NCBI GenBank assembly: GCA_044449065.1
Contig: JBIOHP010000008.1
Location: forward strand, 62,001-126,000
Source: JBIOHP01 sp044449065
Lineage (GTDB): Bacteria > Bacteroidota > Ignavibacteria > UBA10030 > SZUA-254
Direction: 5' to 3'
DNA: 64,000 bases
Shown here piece after piece: positions 24,596 to 32,404 of the stretch. The notes beneath the pieces are model-generated. The model did not search any database. It was given only the letters and a program-made list of their open reading frames with translations, and had not been told where the DNA came from. The number at the start of each line of letters is the position of its first letter. The first letter of the stretch is position 1. A program made the position numbers and the translations under genes.

Positions 24596-25548
24596 GCGAG
24601 TTTGGATCTATAACGCTTGTTTCTGCTCTTCAGCTTTTCATGATGCTAGCAATTGCGCCGTTGGTCAACGGAATAATTAAAAAAGCCAAAGCATATCTCC
24701 AGAACCGGCGTGGCGCATCCATTCTACAACCTTATTTTGATATTGCAAAACTTCTGAAGAAGGAAGTCATCATCCCCGGTACTTCGTCATGGATATTTAG
24801 GGTAACTCCCTACATTGTGTTATCATCCACGCTTGTGATCGCTTTGCTGATACCGACGATATTTGCTCCTGTTCCTTTTCATTGGATAGGGGATATTATC
24901 ACGGTAATATATTTGTTTGCCATCGGACGATTCTTCACAGCATTAAGTGGATTAGATACCGGAACGGCTTTTGGCGGACTCGGTTCAAGCCGTGAAATGT
25001 CCATTGCTTCAATCATTGAACCGGCGATGATGCTGGCAATATTTACGGTTGCAGTTACTGCCGGGTCAACCGATCTGAGCATTATTGTGAACCAGCTCTC
25101 GACCACACCTGCATCAATCATTCAGCCGTCGCATGTGCTTGCGTTTATCGGTCTCTTTATTGTGACTATTGCAGAAACCGGGCGAATCCCGGTCGATAAT
25201 CCCGCCACACATCTTGAACTCACCATGATTCATGAAGCGATGATTCTTGAATATTCCGGACGTTACCTGGCATATATAGAATGGGCGTCACAGATTAAAA
25301 TGTTGATTTTTTTATCACTCCTCGCGAATATGTTTTTTCCGCTCGGCATGGCGGTTCAGGCAGGCACGGGTGCTTTACTACTTGGATCGGCGGCTTTTCT
25401 GGTGAAGGTAAGTTTGCTTGCCATTGGTGTAGCCGTTGTGGAAACAACGAATGCTAAGTTGCGTTTATTCCGGGTTCCTGAGCTTCTGATGGTGGCGTTT
25501 GTTCTATCGCTGATTGCTCTCATCCTTTATTTTATTATCGGATTATAG
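24592..25548 (+). CDS. hyfC: Ehr/hydrogenase-4 membrane subunit C (HyfC/HycD-like, NuoH homolog)
   Basis: A 318-residue membrane protein of the NuoH/HycD family, which anchors the soluble arm. The cytoplasmic loop LQNRRGASILQPYFDIAKLLKKE, the GLGSSREM motif and the segment ETGRIPVDNPATHLELTMIHE with conserved acidic residues are all present. It forms the entry channel between the soluble arm and the antiporter subunits. It overlaps hyfB by 4 nt and is followed by hyfE after 11 nt. Confidence 0.92.
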   Translation: MSEFGSITLVSALQLFMMLAIAPLVNGIIKKAKAYLQNRRGASILQPYFDIAKLLKKEVIIPGTSSWIFRVTPYIVLSSTLVIALLIPTIFAPVPFHWIGDIITVIYLFAIGRFFTALSGLDTGTAFGGLGSSREMSIASIIEPAMMLAIFTVAVTAGSTDLSIIVNQLSTTPASIIQPSHVLAFIGLFIVTIAETGRIPVDNPATHLELTMIHEAMILEYSGRYLAYIEWASQIKMLIFLSLLANMFFPLGMAVQAGTGALLLGSAAFLVKVSLLAIGVAVVETTNAKLRLFRVPELLMVAFVLSLIALILYFIIGL

Positions 25549-25559
25549 GGAGAGAACTC

Positions 25560-26231
25560 ATGCCCGCAACTCAGATGATAGGTCTTGCGATTGAAATTTT
25601 GGCGGCGGCTATTCTCATAACGGCGTTTTTAATCGTATCAAGCCGGAGCGTGCAGTTCTATGTACGATTGTTCGGATTACAATCATTTTTCCTCGGTTTA
25701 GTTGCTCTGCTTGTCGCCATTGGATATGGTGAAAGTCATATTCTCATTGCAGCCATCCTGACGGTGGCAGTGAAGGCGATAGCGATACCGTTTTCATTAA
25801 ACAAAATTATCGATAAGATTAAAGTTCGGAAGGAAATCGACTTCACGATAAACATTACAATGTCGCTTCTTATCTGCGCGTTGCTTGTCATTCTTGCCGG
25901 TTCAGTCGCTAAGCCGATACTTGAGGCGCAGCGATCATACCTGCTCATGACGTCCAGGGTGTTGCCGGTATCTATCTCGATGATAATGATCGGGTTGTTT
26001 ATCATGATTGCCCGCAAGCAAGCTGTTAGTCAGATCATTGGCTTGCTTACGATGGAAAATGGATTGTTCCTTTCGGGCCTCTCTATCACCTATGGAATGC
26101 CGCTCATTGTTGAAGTCGGAATTTTCTTCGATATCTTTGTGGCAGTGTTAATCCTTGGTATGTTCGTGTTCAGGATCAACCAAACATTTGATACGATAAA
26201 TATCGATTCAATCCGGAGATTGCGGCATTGA
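25560..26231 (+). CDS. hyfE: Ehr/hydrogenase-4 membrane subunit E (HyfE-like, NuoK-related)
   Basis: A 223-residue, highly hydrophobic protein with about six transmembrane segments. It matches HyfE in the region ESHILIAAILTVAVKAIAIP and in LLTMENGLFLSGLSITYGMP, where the NuoK-like glutamate is retained. The central SRVLPVSISMIMIGLFIMI region also fits. It is part of the membrane arm. Its TGA stop overlaps the start of hyfF. Confidence 0.88.
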   Translation: MPATQMIGLAIEILAAAILITAFLIVSSRSVQFYVRLFGLQSFFLGLVALLVAIGYGESHILIAAILTVAVKAIAIPFSLNKIIDKIKVRKEIDFTINITMSLLICALLVILAGSVAKPILEAQRSYLLMTSRVLPVSISMIMIGLFIMIARKQAVSQIIGLLTMENGLFLSGLSITYGMPLIVEVGIFFDIFVAVLILGMFVFRINQTFDTINIDSIRRLRH

Positions 26232-27700
26232 GCACGTTCTATTTCTCAATATTGCTCGGACTGCCTCTGCTTAGTTCATTGTTCTGCGCTGTTGTGCATC
26301 GACGGCGATGGTTCGAAATAACTACGCTACTCAGTTCGGGTTTGGTGCTTCTTGTTACGCTAGACATGACAACATTGGTTATGCAAGGTGTAACTCTCAA
26401 AACTCCCAAAGAGTGGTTTTGTGTAGATGCCCTGTCCATGTATCTCATGGTTATTATTTCCGGGAGCACGGTCGTAGCCGCTTTATACTCTGTGGGTTAC
26501 CTGCACAATCAGATCAGGCGAAGGAATGTTGACGCTCCCATGCTGCGCCTTTATTATGTGCTATTGAATGTTTTTCTCTTCACAATGCTTCTTGTGCTTA
26601 TCTCAAACAATCTGGGGTTTTTATGGATTGGCACAGAATCAACGACCCTTGCCACCGCGTTTCTGGTTGCATTTTATGAACGCGAGGGCTCTATTGAAGC
26701 TGCTTGGAAATATGTTATTATTTGTTCTGTGGGGATAGCTCTTGCATTGTTCGGGATAATCCTTACCTATTTTTCCGCGTTGCATATTGTAACATCCGGC
26801 GCGAGCGCGATGAATTGGTCGACCTTAGTTCTCGTTGCCAGGCAGCTTGATCCCGACATTTTAAAACTTGCGTTTATTTTTATACTCGTCGGGTTTGGGA
26901 CTAAAGCGGGACTTGCGCCAATGCATACCTGGAAACCGGATGCATACAGCGAAGCTCCCGCTCCTATCAGCGCTCTCATGGCTACCGGATTGGTGAACGT
27001 GGCAATCTATGCTTTGCTTCGGTTTTTCATAATTGTTAATAAAGCTGTAGATGGAAATTTTGCGTCGAATCTGTTTATAATATTTGGACTCGGGTCAATG
27101 ATCATTGCGGTACCGTTCATCCTTATACAGAGGGATTTCAAACGATTGCTGGCATATTCCAGCGTTGAGCATGTGGGGATTATTGTTTTCGCGTTCGGGA
27201 TAGGGACGCATCTGGGTTATTTTGGCGGACTTCTCCACATGCTGAATAATTCCCTGGCAAAGCTTATCCTGTTTTTAACAGCCGGCAATATCCGATTGGC
27301 ATACAATTCAAAAATAATACGAAGGGTGACCGGAGCTATTAAAGTAATTCCCGTTACAGCGACGTTATTTATTCTTGGAGTTTTTGCAATTACCGGCTGG
27401 CCCCCCTTCGGCGTCTTCACCAGCGAAATGAGCATTGTAACGGCGGGTTTTTCATCCGGGATGGTTTTTCCGAGTATCCTATTTGTATGCATTGTCGCAA
27501 CCATTTTTATCGGATTCATCTACTATGCAACGGGAATGGTATTCGGAGAACCAAATCAACCGATTAAAAACGGCGATACCGGTGTCACGGCATTAAGCGT
27601 TTTGGGCATTCTTGTCATCTTTTTATTGATAACAGGAACGATGATTCCGTCGTTTCTTGTTAATTTCATCCAGAACGCCGTAGCAATTATTCAACGATAG
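26228..27700 (+). CDS. hyfF: Ehr/hydrogenase-4 membrane subunit F (HyfF-like, Mrp-antiporter fold)
   Basis: A 490-residue NuoL/M/N-family subunit. The channel residues are in LWIGTESTTLATAFLVAFYE and GFGTKAGLAPMHTWKPDAYS, and the motif YSSVEHVGIIVFAFG is present. It appears to begin at a TTG that overlaps the hyfE stop (TTGA at 26228-26231); no ATG nearby fits the family better. It supplies a second ion channel to the complex. The hyfG start is 5 nt downstream. Confidence 0.9.
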   Translation: MSTFYFSILLGLPLLSSLFCAVVHRRRWFEITTLLSSGLVLLVTLDMTTLVMQGVTLKTPKEWFCVDALSMYLMVIISGSTVVAALYSVGYLHNQIRRRNVDAPMLRLYYVLLNVFLFTMLLVLISNNLGFLWIGTESTTLATAFLVAFYEREGSIEAAWKYVIICSVGIALALFGIILTYFSALHIVTSGASAMNWSTLVLVARQLDPDILKLAFIFILVGFGTKAGLAPMHTWKPDAYSEAPAPISALMATGLVNVAIYALLRFFIIVNKAVDGNFASNLFIIFGLGSMIIAVPFILIQRDFKRLLAYSSVEHVGIIVFAFGIGTHLGYFGGLLHMLNNSLAKLILFLTAGNIRLAYNSKIIRRVTGAIKVIPVTATLFILGVFAITGWPPFGVFTSEMSIVTAGFSSGMVFPSILFVCIVATIFIGFIYYATGMVFGEPNQPIKNGDTGVTALSVLGILVIFLLITGTMIPSFLVNFIQNAVAIIQR

Positions 27701-27705
27701 GACCG

Positions 27706-29301
27706 ATGAAAATGGATGATGCGTCTATAAATAATTTCAAAAATCGGTGGGGGAACATTTTTAGCGAAATTAAATCACCGGTTTTTAACGAATTATATCT
27801 CACCCTCCAGCATAACAGTCTTTCAAAACTTCCAGAAATTTGCTCGGATTTAGTCGCATCGTTCGACGCTCATTTTGTAACCCTCGTAGCAAACGATGAA
27901 CGAAAGTTATCCGGGAAATTTTTCATTTATTATATCTTTTCTCTCGACAAAGAAGACCTGTTTATTATTCTCAAAATACCGGTCGACGAATTACAACGGG
28001 AAGTTCCGTCAATCAGCAATGAACTTGATGCGGCTAATTGGTTTGAGAGAGAGATGAAAGATTTGTTCGGAATAGTGGCTTTTCCAAACATAGGAAAATT
28101 AGCTGTTCACCCCGATTGGCCCGAGGATATTTATCCAATGCTCAAGGATTTTGATGTGAAACAATCCGTCCCGCGCGTCCGGGGAAGATTCGATTTTAAA
28201 CATGTGGAAGGGGAGGGAGTGTTCGAGATTCCGGTTGGTCCAGTTCATGCAGGAATTATCGAACCGGGGCATTTCAGATTCAGCGTTGCAGGCGAGCCGA
28301 TTATAAATCTGGATGCGCAATTGTATTATGTGCACAAAGGAACGGAAAAAATAGCTGAGGGGATGCCGCCTCATCGGGTGGTTTTTCTTGCGGAGAGAAT
28401 TTCGGGAGATTCTTCATTCAGCCACGCAATCGCATTTTGTCATGCGATCGAACGAATGCGCGGAATTGAAGTTCCCGAGCAGGCGGTAATAACACGAACC
28501 GTACTACTTGAACTTGAACGGTTATATAATCATATCGGCGACATTGGCGCGATTCTCCTTGACGTCGGGTTTGCAGTTGGCGCCGCCCGAGCATGGCAAT
28601 TGAAAGAGAAATGCATGAATCTCAACGAAGTCCTCACGGGGAGCAGACTGTTGCGCGGAATGGCGTCAATCGGAGGTCTACGCCGACGCATAACTCAATC
28701 GCCAATGCGAGATGCCTCGTTGCAAAAAATGTTACTGGAGGGTCCGAATTTATTTGAGCAGATCGTTACTCTTGCCCTTTCGAGCTCAACGGTACTCGAC
28801 CGGTTGGAAACAACCGGCATTTTATCAAACGAAGATGCTGTGCGACTTGGGATTGTCGGTATCGCTGCCATGGCGTCGGGGATTGACCGGGATTTTCGGA
28901 GAGACCATCCCCACTGCGCCTATCCTTCGGTTCAATTCAATATCCCCCATCGTGAGGAAGGCGACGTCTTATCCCGGATGGCAATACGGATTGACGAGGT
29001 GCGGGAATCTTTCCACATCATCGAACAACTCCGGCGGCAATTCAATGAGGGACCCATCATGGCATCACCAGCAACTACCGGAGAGAATCGAACCGCGTTA
29101 GGTTATGTGGAAGGATGGCGCGGGGAGATTGTCCATTGGGTAATGACAGATGCAACCGGAAACATTTATCGCTGGAAAATCACTGATCCATCCAGTCATA
29201 ACTGGCGTGCGCTGCAATCTGCAGTTCTTAATAATATCGTTCCTGATTTTCCGGTTATTAATAAAAGTTTTAATTTATCCTATGCGGGAAACGATCGATG
29301 A
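27706..29301 (+). CDS. hyfG: Ehr large subunit (HyfG/NuoCD-like) lacking NiFe-binding cysteines
   Basis: The 531-residue protein fuses a NuoC-like N-terminal domain (about residues 1-150; NWFEREMKDLFGI, HPDWPEDIYPM) to a NuoD/hydrogenase large-subunit domain. In a real [NiFe]-hydrogenase the L1 motif is RxCGxC and the L2 motif DPCxxC. Here the L1 site reads RISGDSSFSH (residues 231-240) and the L2 site DPSSHNW (494-500), so none of the four ligand cysteines remains. The C-terminus IVPDFPVINKSFNLSYAGND is the ending seen in hydrogenase-related (Ehr) subunits such as mycobacterial HycE. It therefore cannot bind a NiFe centre and is unlikely to handle H2; its redox partner is unknown. It sits fifth in the operon. 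Confidence 0.9.
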   Translation: MKMDDASINNFKNRWGNIFSEIKSPVFNELYLTLQHNSLSKLPEICSDLVASFDAHFVTLVANDERKLSGKFFIYYIFSLDKEDLFIILKIPVDELQREVPSISNELDAANWFEREMKDLFGIVAFPNIGKLAVHPDWPEDIYPMLKDFDVKQSVPRVRGRFDFKHVEGEGVFEIPVGPVHAGIIEPGHFRFSVAGEPIINLDAQLYYVHKGTEKIAEGMPPHRVVFLAERISGDSSFSHAIAFCHAIERMRGIEVPEQAVITRTVLLELERLYNHIGDIGAILLDVGFAVGAARAWQLKEKCMNLNEVLTGSRLLRGMASIGGLRRRITQSPMRDASLQKMLLEGPNLFEQIVTLALSSSTVLDRLETTGILSNEDAVRLGIVGIAAMASGIDRDFRRDHPHCAYPSVQFNIPHREEGDVLSRMAIRIDEVRESFHIIEQLRRQFNEGPIMASPATTGENRTALGYVEGWRGEIVHWVMTDATGNIYRWKITDPSSHNWRALQSAVLNNIVPDFPVINKSFNLSYAGNDR

Positions 29302-29355
29302 GGGAAATTTTTGCCACCGCGCTATGACTTCTCCTGAACTATATTCGCAGCACGC

Positions 29356-30237
29356 ATGCTCAAGATAATTAAACGATCTATTCAAACCGGGGTCGTCACC
29401 AACGCATATCCCGAAATCATTGCAGAACCGCCCGAAGGGCTTCGCGGGAAGCCGGAAATCGATTTTGCCAGATGCACCGCTTGTGAAAAATGTGCATCGG
29501 CTTGTCCGACCGATGCCATTTCGATTCAAATGTCGAACGCTGATGGTATTGAGAGTAGAGTTGAGAAAATTCTCACACTTAATTATGGTGATTGTATTTT
29601 CTGCGGTGAATGCGAGGTCGCATGTCCTGATACCATCTACCTTTCGAAAGAGTTTCAACTTGCGGCAAGATGCAAGGATGACCTGGTGAGCCGGGCTACA
29701 TACCGGCAAAACACCTCCGGCGATTTCGAATTTGTTGAACTCACGAGCAAGCCATCTTCATCCCAACCCTCAATTAATGACATCGGGAGCAAACTTCAGC
29801 AGAAAATTCAGGAGATATTTGGTCGTTCGCTCCATATTCGTGAAGTTGACGCGGGATCGTGTAATGGCTGCGAGGTAGAGATCACCGCATTGAATAATTC
29901 AATTTACGATATCGAGCGTTTTGGTATACACTTTGTCGCATCACCACGTCATGCAGATATGCTTTTGGTGACTGGACCTGTTACGCGCAATATGGAAATT
30001 GCGCTCAAACAAACATTTGAAGCAACTCCGGGGCCAAAGCTTGTAGTTGCCGTCGGAGCATGCGCAATAGGAGGAGGAATTTTCGGCGCCAGTTATGCTT
30101 CTTGTGGTGGAGTGGATAACGTGATACCCGTCGATGTGTTTATCCCGGGCTGTCCCCCGCGACCGGAGGCGTTACTTCAGGGTATTTTGTTGGCTATTGA
30201 CAAATGGCAGCGTAATGAAAATAAAAAAGGTGGGTAG
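29356..30237 (+). CDS. hyfI: Ehr small subunit: two-[4Fe-4S] ferredoxin domain fused to a NuoB/HyfI-like domain
   Basis: The 293-residue protein combines two subunits that are separate in E. coli. The N-terminal ferredoxin domain has C40, C43, C46, C50 and C80, C83, C86, C90 (CTACEKCASACP, CIFCGECEVACP), enough for two [4Fe-4S] clusters, and resembles HyfH/NuoI. A linker of about 60 residues leads to the NuoB/HyfI domain. There C169 and C172 (GSCNGCEVE), C236 (GACAIGGG) and C266 (IPGCPPRPEAL) form the proximal cluster. Thus the electron-transfer chain is intact although the neighbouring large subunit lacks nickel ligands. It starts 54 nt after hyfG and ends inside a hairpin serving the convergent gene. 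Confidence 0.92.
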   Translation: MLKIIKRSIQTGVVTNAYPEIIAEPPEGLRGKPEIDFARCTACEKCASACPTDAISIQMSNADGIESRVEKILTLNYGDCIFCGECEVACPDTIYLSKEFQLAARCKDDLVSRATYRQNTSGDFEFVELTSKPSSSQPSINDIGSKLQQKIQEIFGRSLHIREVDAGSCNGCEVEITALNNSIYDIERFGIHFVASPRHADMLLVTGPVTRNMEIALKQTFEATPGPKLVVAVGACAIGGGIFGASYASCGGVDNVIPVDVFIPGCPPRPEALLQGILLAIDKWQRNENKKGG

Positions 30238-30258
30238 GAAATTTCTCCAACCCACCTT
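30227..30258 (-). terminator. Terminator of the pilin-like gene, overlapping the 3' end of the Ehr small subunit
   Basis: A 9-bp stem (AAGGTGGGT at 30227-30235, ACCCACCTT at 30250-30258) is followed on the minus strand by six T residues. It lies 31 nt past the pilin-like stop. The left arm is part of the coding end of the plus-strand small-subunit gene, including its glycine codons and the start of its stop codon. Confidence 0.75.
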
Positions 30259-30289
30259 AACGATGGTTAGATGACTAAACGCGATGGAT

Positions 30290-30679
30290 TTAGAATCCTG
30301 TCGTTACAGGAGCTGATGCTTTTCCATTTCCGTCATACGTAACTGTCACCGAAGCTCCATTGACCTGTTTCGAGGTAGCTGTTAATACGAGCTGCGTAGC
30401 CGTTTGTGTCGAAACGGTATACGTTGCATTCGGATTACCGGTGCCCCATGCGCCATTCGTATTGATCGTATAGCCCGCGAAGGTGCCATTGCCACCGCCC
30501 ATGCTGGTGGGGCGAATCTTGAACTGATACGCATCTGCGCCAAGTGTGGATAAATCTGTTATGATGGCATCTCTATTTGACGCAATACTCTGACCGCTGA
30601 ACATTGAGATACCGACTGCAATAGCGACGCCAACTATGATGACGCCGAGGATGATGAGAAGAAGTTGCTGCTGACCCAT
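30290..30679 (-). CDS. Small pilin-like secreted protein
   Basis: A 129-residue protein with a very short, glycine-ended leader (MGQQQ) and one N-terminal hydrophobic helix at about residues 6-27 (LLLIILGVIIVGVAIAVGIS). A Gly/Asn/Thr-rich beta-type domain follows (NGTFAGYTI, ATYTVSTQT, SVTVTYDGNGKAS). The layout resembles a type IV pilin or pseudopilin, but the usual glutamate at mature position 5 is absent, so processing and assembly are uncertain. A clear AAAGGA ribosome-binding site and a terminator show it is a real single-gene transcript. Other pilus genes are not in the window. Confidence 0.65.
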   Translation of the reverse strand: MGQQQLLLIILGVIIVGVAIAVGISMFSGQSIASNRDAIITDLSTLGADAYQFKIRPTSMGGGNGTFAGYTINTNGAWGTGNPNATYTVSTQTATQLVLTATSKQVNGASVTVTYDGNGKASAPVTTGF

Positions 30680-32404
30680 ACTATGATTCCTTTATATTGG
30701 TTAACTGAAAAATTAGTTTTGTTAAATTCTTTGTTATAGTATGTACCAAATACCATACCAAAGTTATGATAGTGAGGTTTTTACTGTTTTTTGGCTGAAA
30801 AAGCCAGAATCAACAACTATAGAAATAATCGGCGGTTATTATTACTGCTTGATATACATCTCTAACCGAATTTATTTAAAATAATTGGAGAATTTGCTTT
30901 ATTTTATAGGAATATGTTTCAAATTGAGATTTTTAATCATTTTGGTACTAATTGAACCGCTTATAAATCCATTATATTGAAGGTTTTATTAAATTCCATT
31001 AAAATTTCACAATTTTATCTCGGTCTGTTTGATCTTTTCCTAATATTAGGATCAGGGCGACATACCAAATGTGAAAGGAAAAATCCCCTTCTTCAATTAA
31101 AATATGAATTAATAGGCCCATAGCTCATTTAGATACCTGCCCAATTCGCCAGTGTCGTTTTATGAGCAGGCAAATCATTGGATCGAACGGGCGGAGAGCA
31201 TCAACTTTCTAAATATCCACCGGGTAGCACATTTAGATAAATTTCGTCGATTTTCCCACGGAATTTCCAACCTCCTGTTCCTGATGTGCAAGGTTAGTGC
31301 ATGCCAACACTATTTAGCATTGCATCCATCAAATCTAAATTTAAAAAGTATATCAGGATAGTTCAGCTTGATGATCATATGCATTTTAGTACCTTGAGGA
31401 ATATTAGTATATCATCGCTTATGAATGGAGGAGGATTAAAAATCATCATGCAAAAGCTTGCCGGCATTTTTCAGTAAGAACTGCTGAGATCTTCACCCAC
31501 ATCGAGGAGTATGGTCTCATGCGAGCTATGAATAATTTTCCGAATCTTGATTGATAACTTTCTACCCTACTGTTCGTACGTGCGTTAGCAAACGGCAAAA
31601 AATACCCAAGATAATTATGGATTCAGTAAAACGCATCAGCGTGTGCGGCAGGCGTGAACTATCCCTCTTAGGTACCAATTTGCATTGACTGTAATCCTGA
31701 TTCTGATTCAGTAGAATTGTTTCTAATTCGTGAGGTCGGCGCCCAACAATTCAATTTGGACGCCACGGAATGTACTCTATTCTCCGTTTATCTATGATGA
31801 CCCGCGCAATCAATACTGTGCTAACAATCTCATCGTTTAAAAGCTCATCTTTAAATTTATGGTGAAAAGTCCCATGGTTCCATTTTCCCAAATACTACAG
31901 GTCATGATTAACAATATCTTCATAATAATAATGTTAGTATGGCAATATCTCTTGGTTATTAAATATTCCTCCGTTGTTTGAGTAAATGCATTCCTACGTT
32001 CCTTATTTCTCAATTAATACTGACGGTGGTCAAATGGCACGTTGAAATGTCAGTCCCATATCATGAAGAGTCACTAAAAATTTTCTCATTAGTTTCTATC
32101 TGTGGATATCGAAATCAAAGAATTCGATCGATTCCCCATTGGCATACTCTTTGCTCTTCAATATGGTTGAATTCGAAAACCTATAAATTATGTGAATTTG
32201 ATGTTTTATCGACATTGCTAAATCATTAATTTTACTGACCTTATAGAGAACAGTGTACTATCTCGCCAAAGACAAAGATTACCAATTGTAATCTTTTTAC
32301 ACAGTTACTTAAATATTGTGAAATTATTACACACTATGACAACTTTTATTTCACATAATCGCAATATCAAATATGACGGTATCGAAACATAATATTTGCA
32401 TGCA
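30680..32404. other. Gene desert upstream of the giant exoprotein gene
   Basis: About 1.7 kb of A/T-rich sequence without a convincing gene on either strand. Short open stretches (for example 31152-31361 and 31978-32229, plus, and a 34-codon in-frame stretch near 31690) show no family resemblance and may be decayed coding sequence. A 14-nt palindrome TCCTAATATTAGGA lies at 31038-31051 and a tRNA-like fragment at 31113-31134. The promoter of the pilin-like gene must lie at the left end and that of the exoprotein at the right. Confidence 0.5.
31113..31134 (+). other. Fragment resembling the 5' part of a tRNA gene
   Basis: The 22 bases agree with the first 22 of the tRNA-Arg at 45,886 at 18 ungapped positions, including GGCCC of the acceptor arm, the TAGCTCA D-stem start and GATA. 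The anticodon and T arms do not follow, so it is not a functional tRNA. It may be a remnant of a duplicated or disrupted tRNA gene. Confidence 0.4.

Noticed and set aside
22502..30237. A functional H2-producing group 4 [NiFe]-hydrogenase or formate hydrogenlyase
   Set aside because: The operon order and subunits fit, but all four NiFe-ligand cysteines of the large subunit are replaced and no formate dehydrogenase or maturation gene is present in the window.
30780..30815. Small hairpin (TGGCT-GAAAA-AGCCA) upstream of the pilin-like gene as a terminator
   Set aside because: The stem is only five pairs and is not followed by a T-run in either useful direction.
31152..32229. Two short plus-strand open frames (69 and 83 codons) in the gene desert
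   Set aside because: No clear ribosome-binding site, no recognisable motif and unusual composition; treated as noncoding or decayed sequence.
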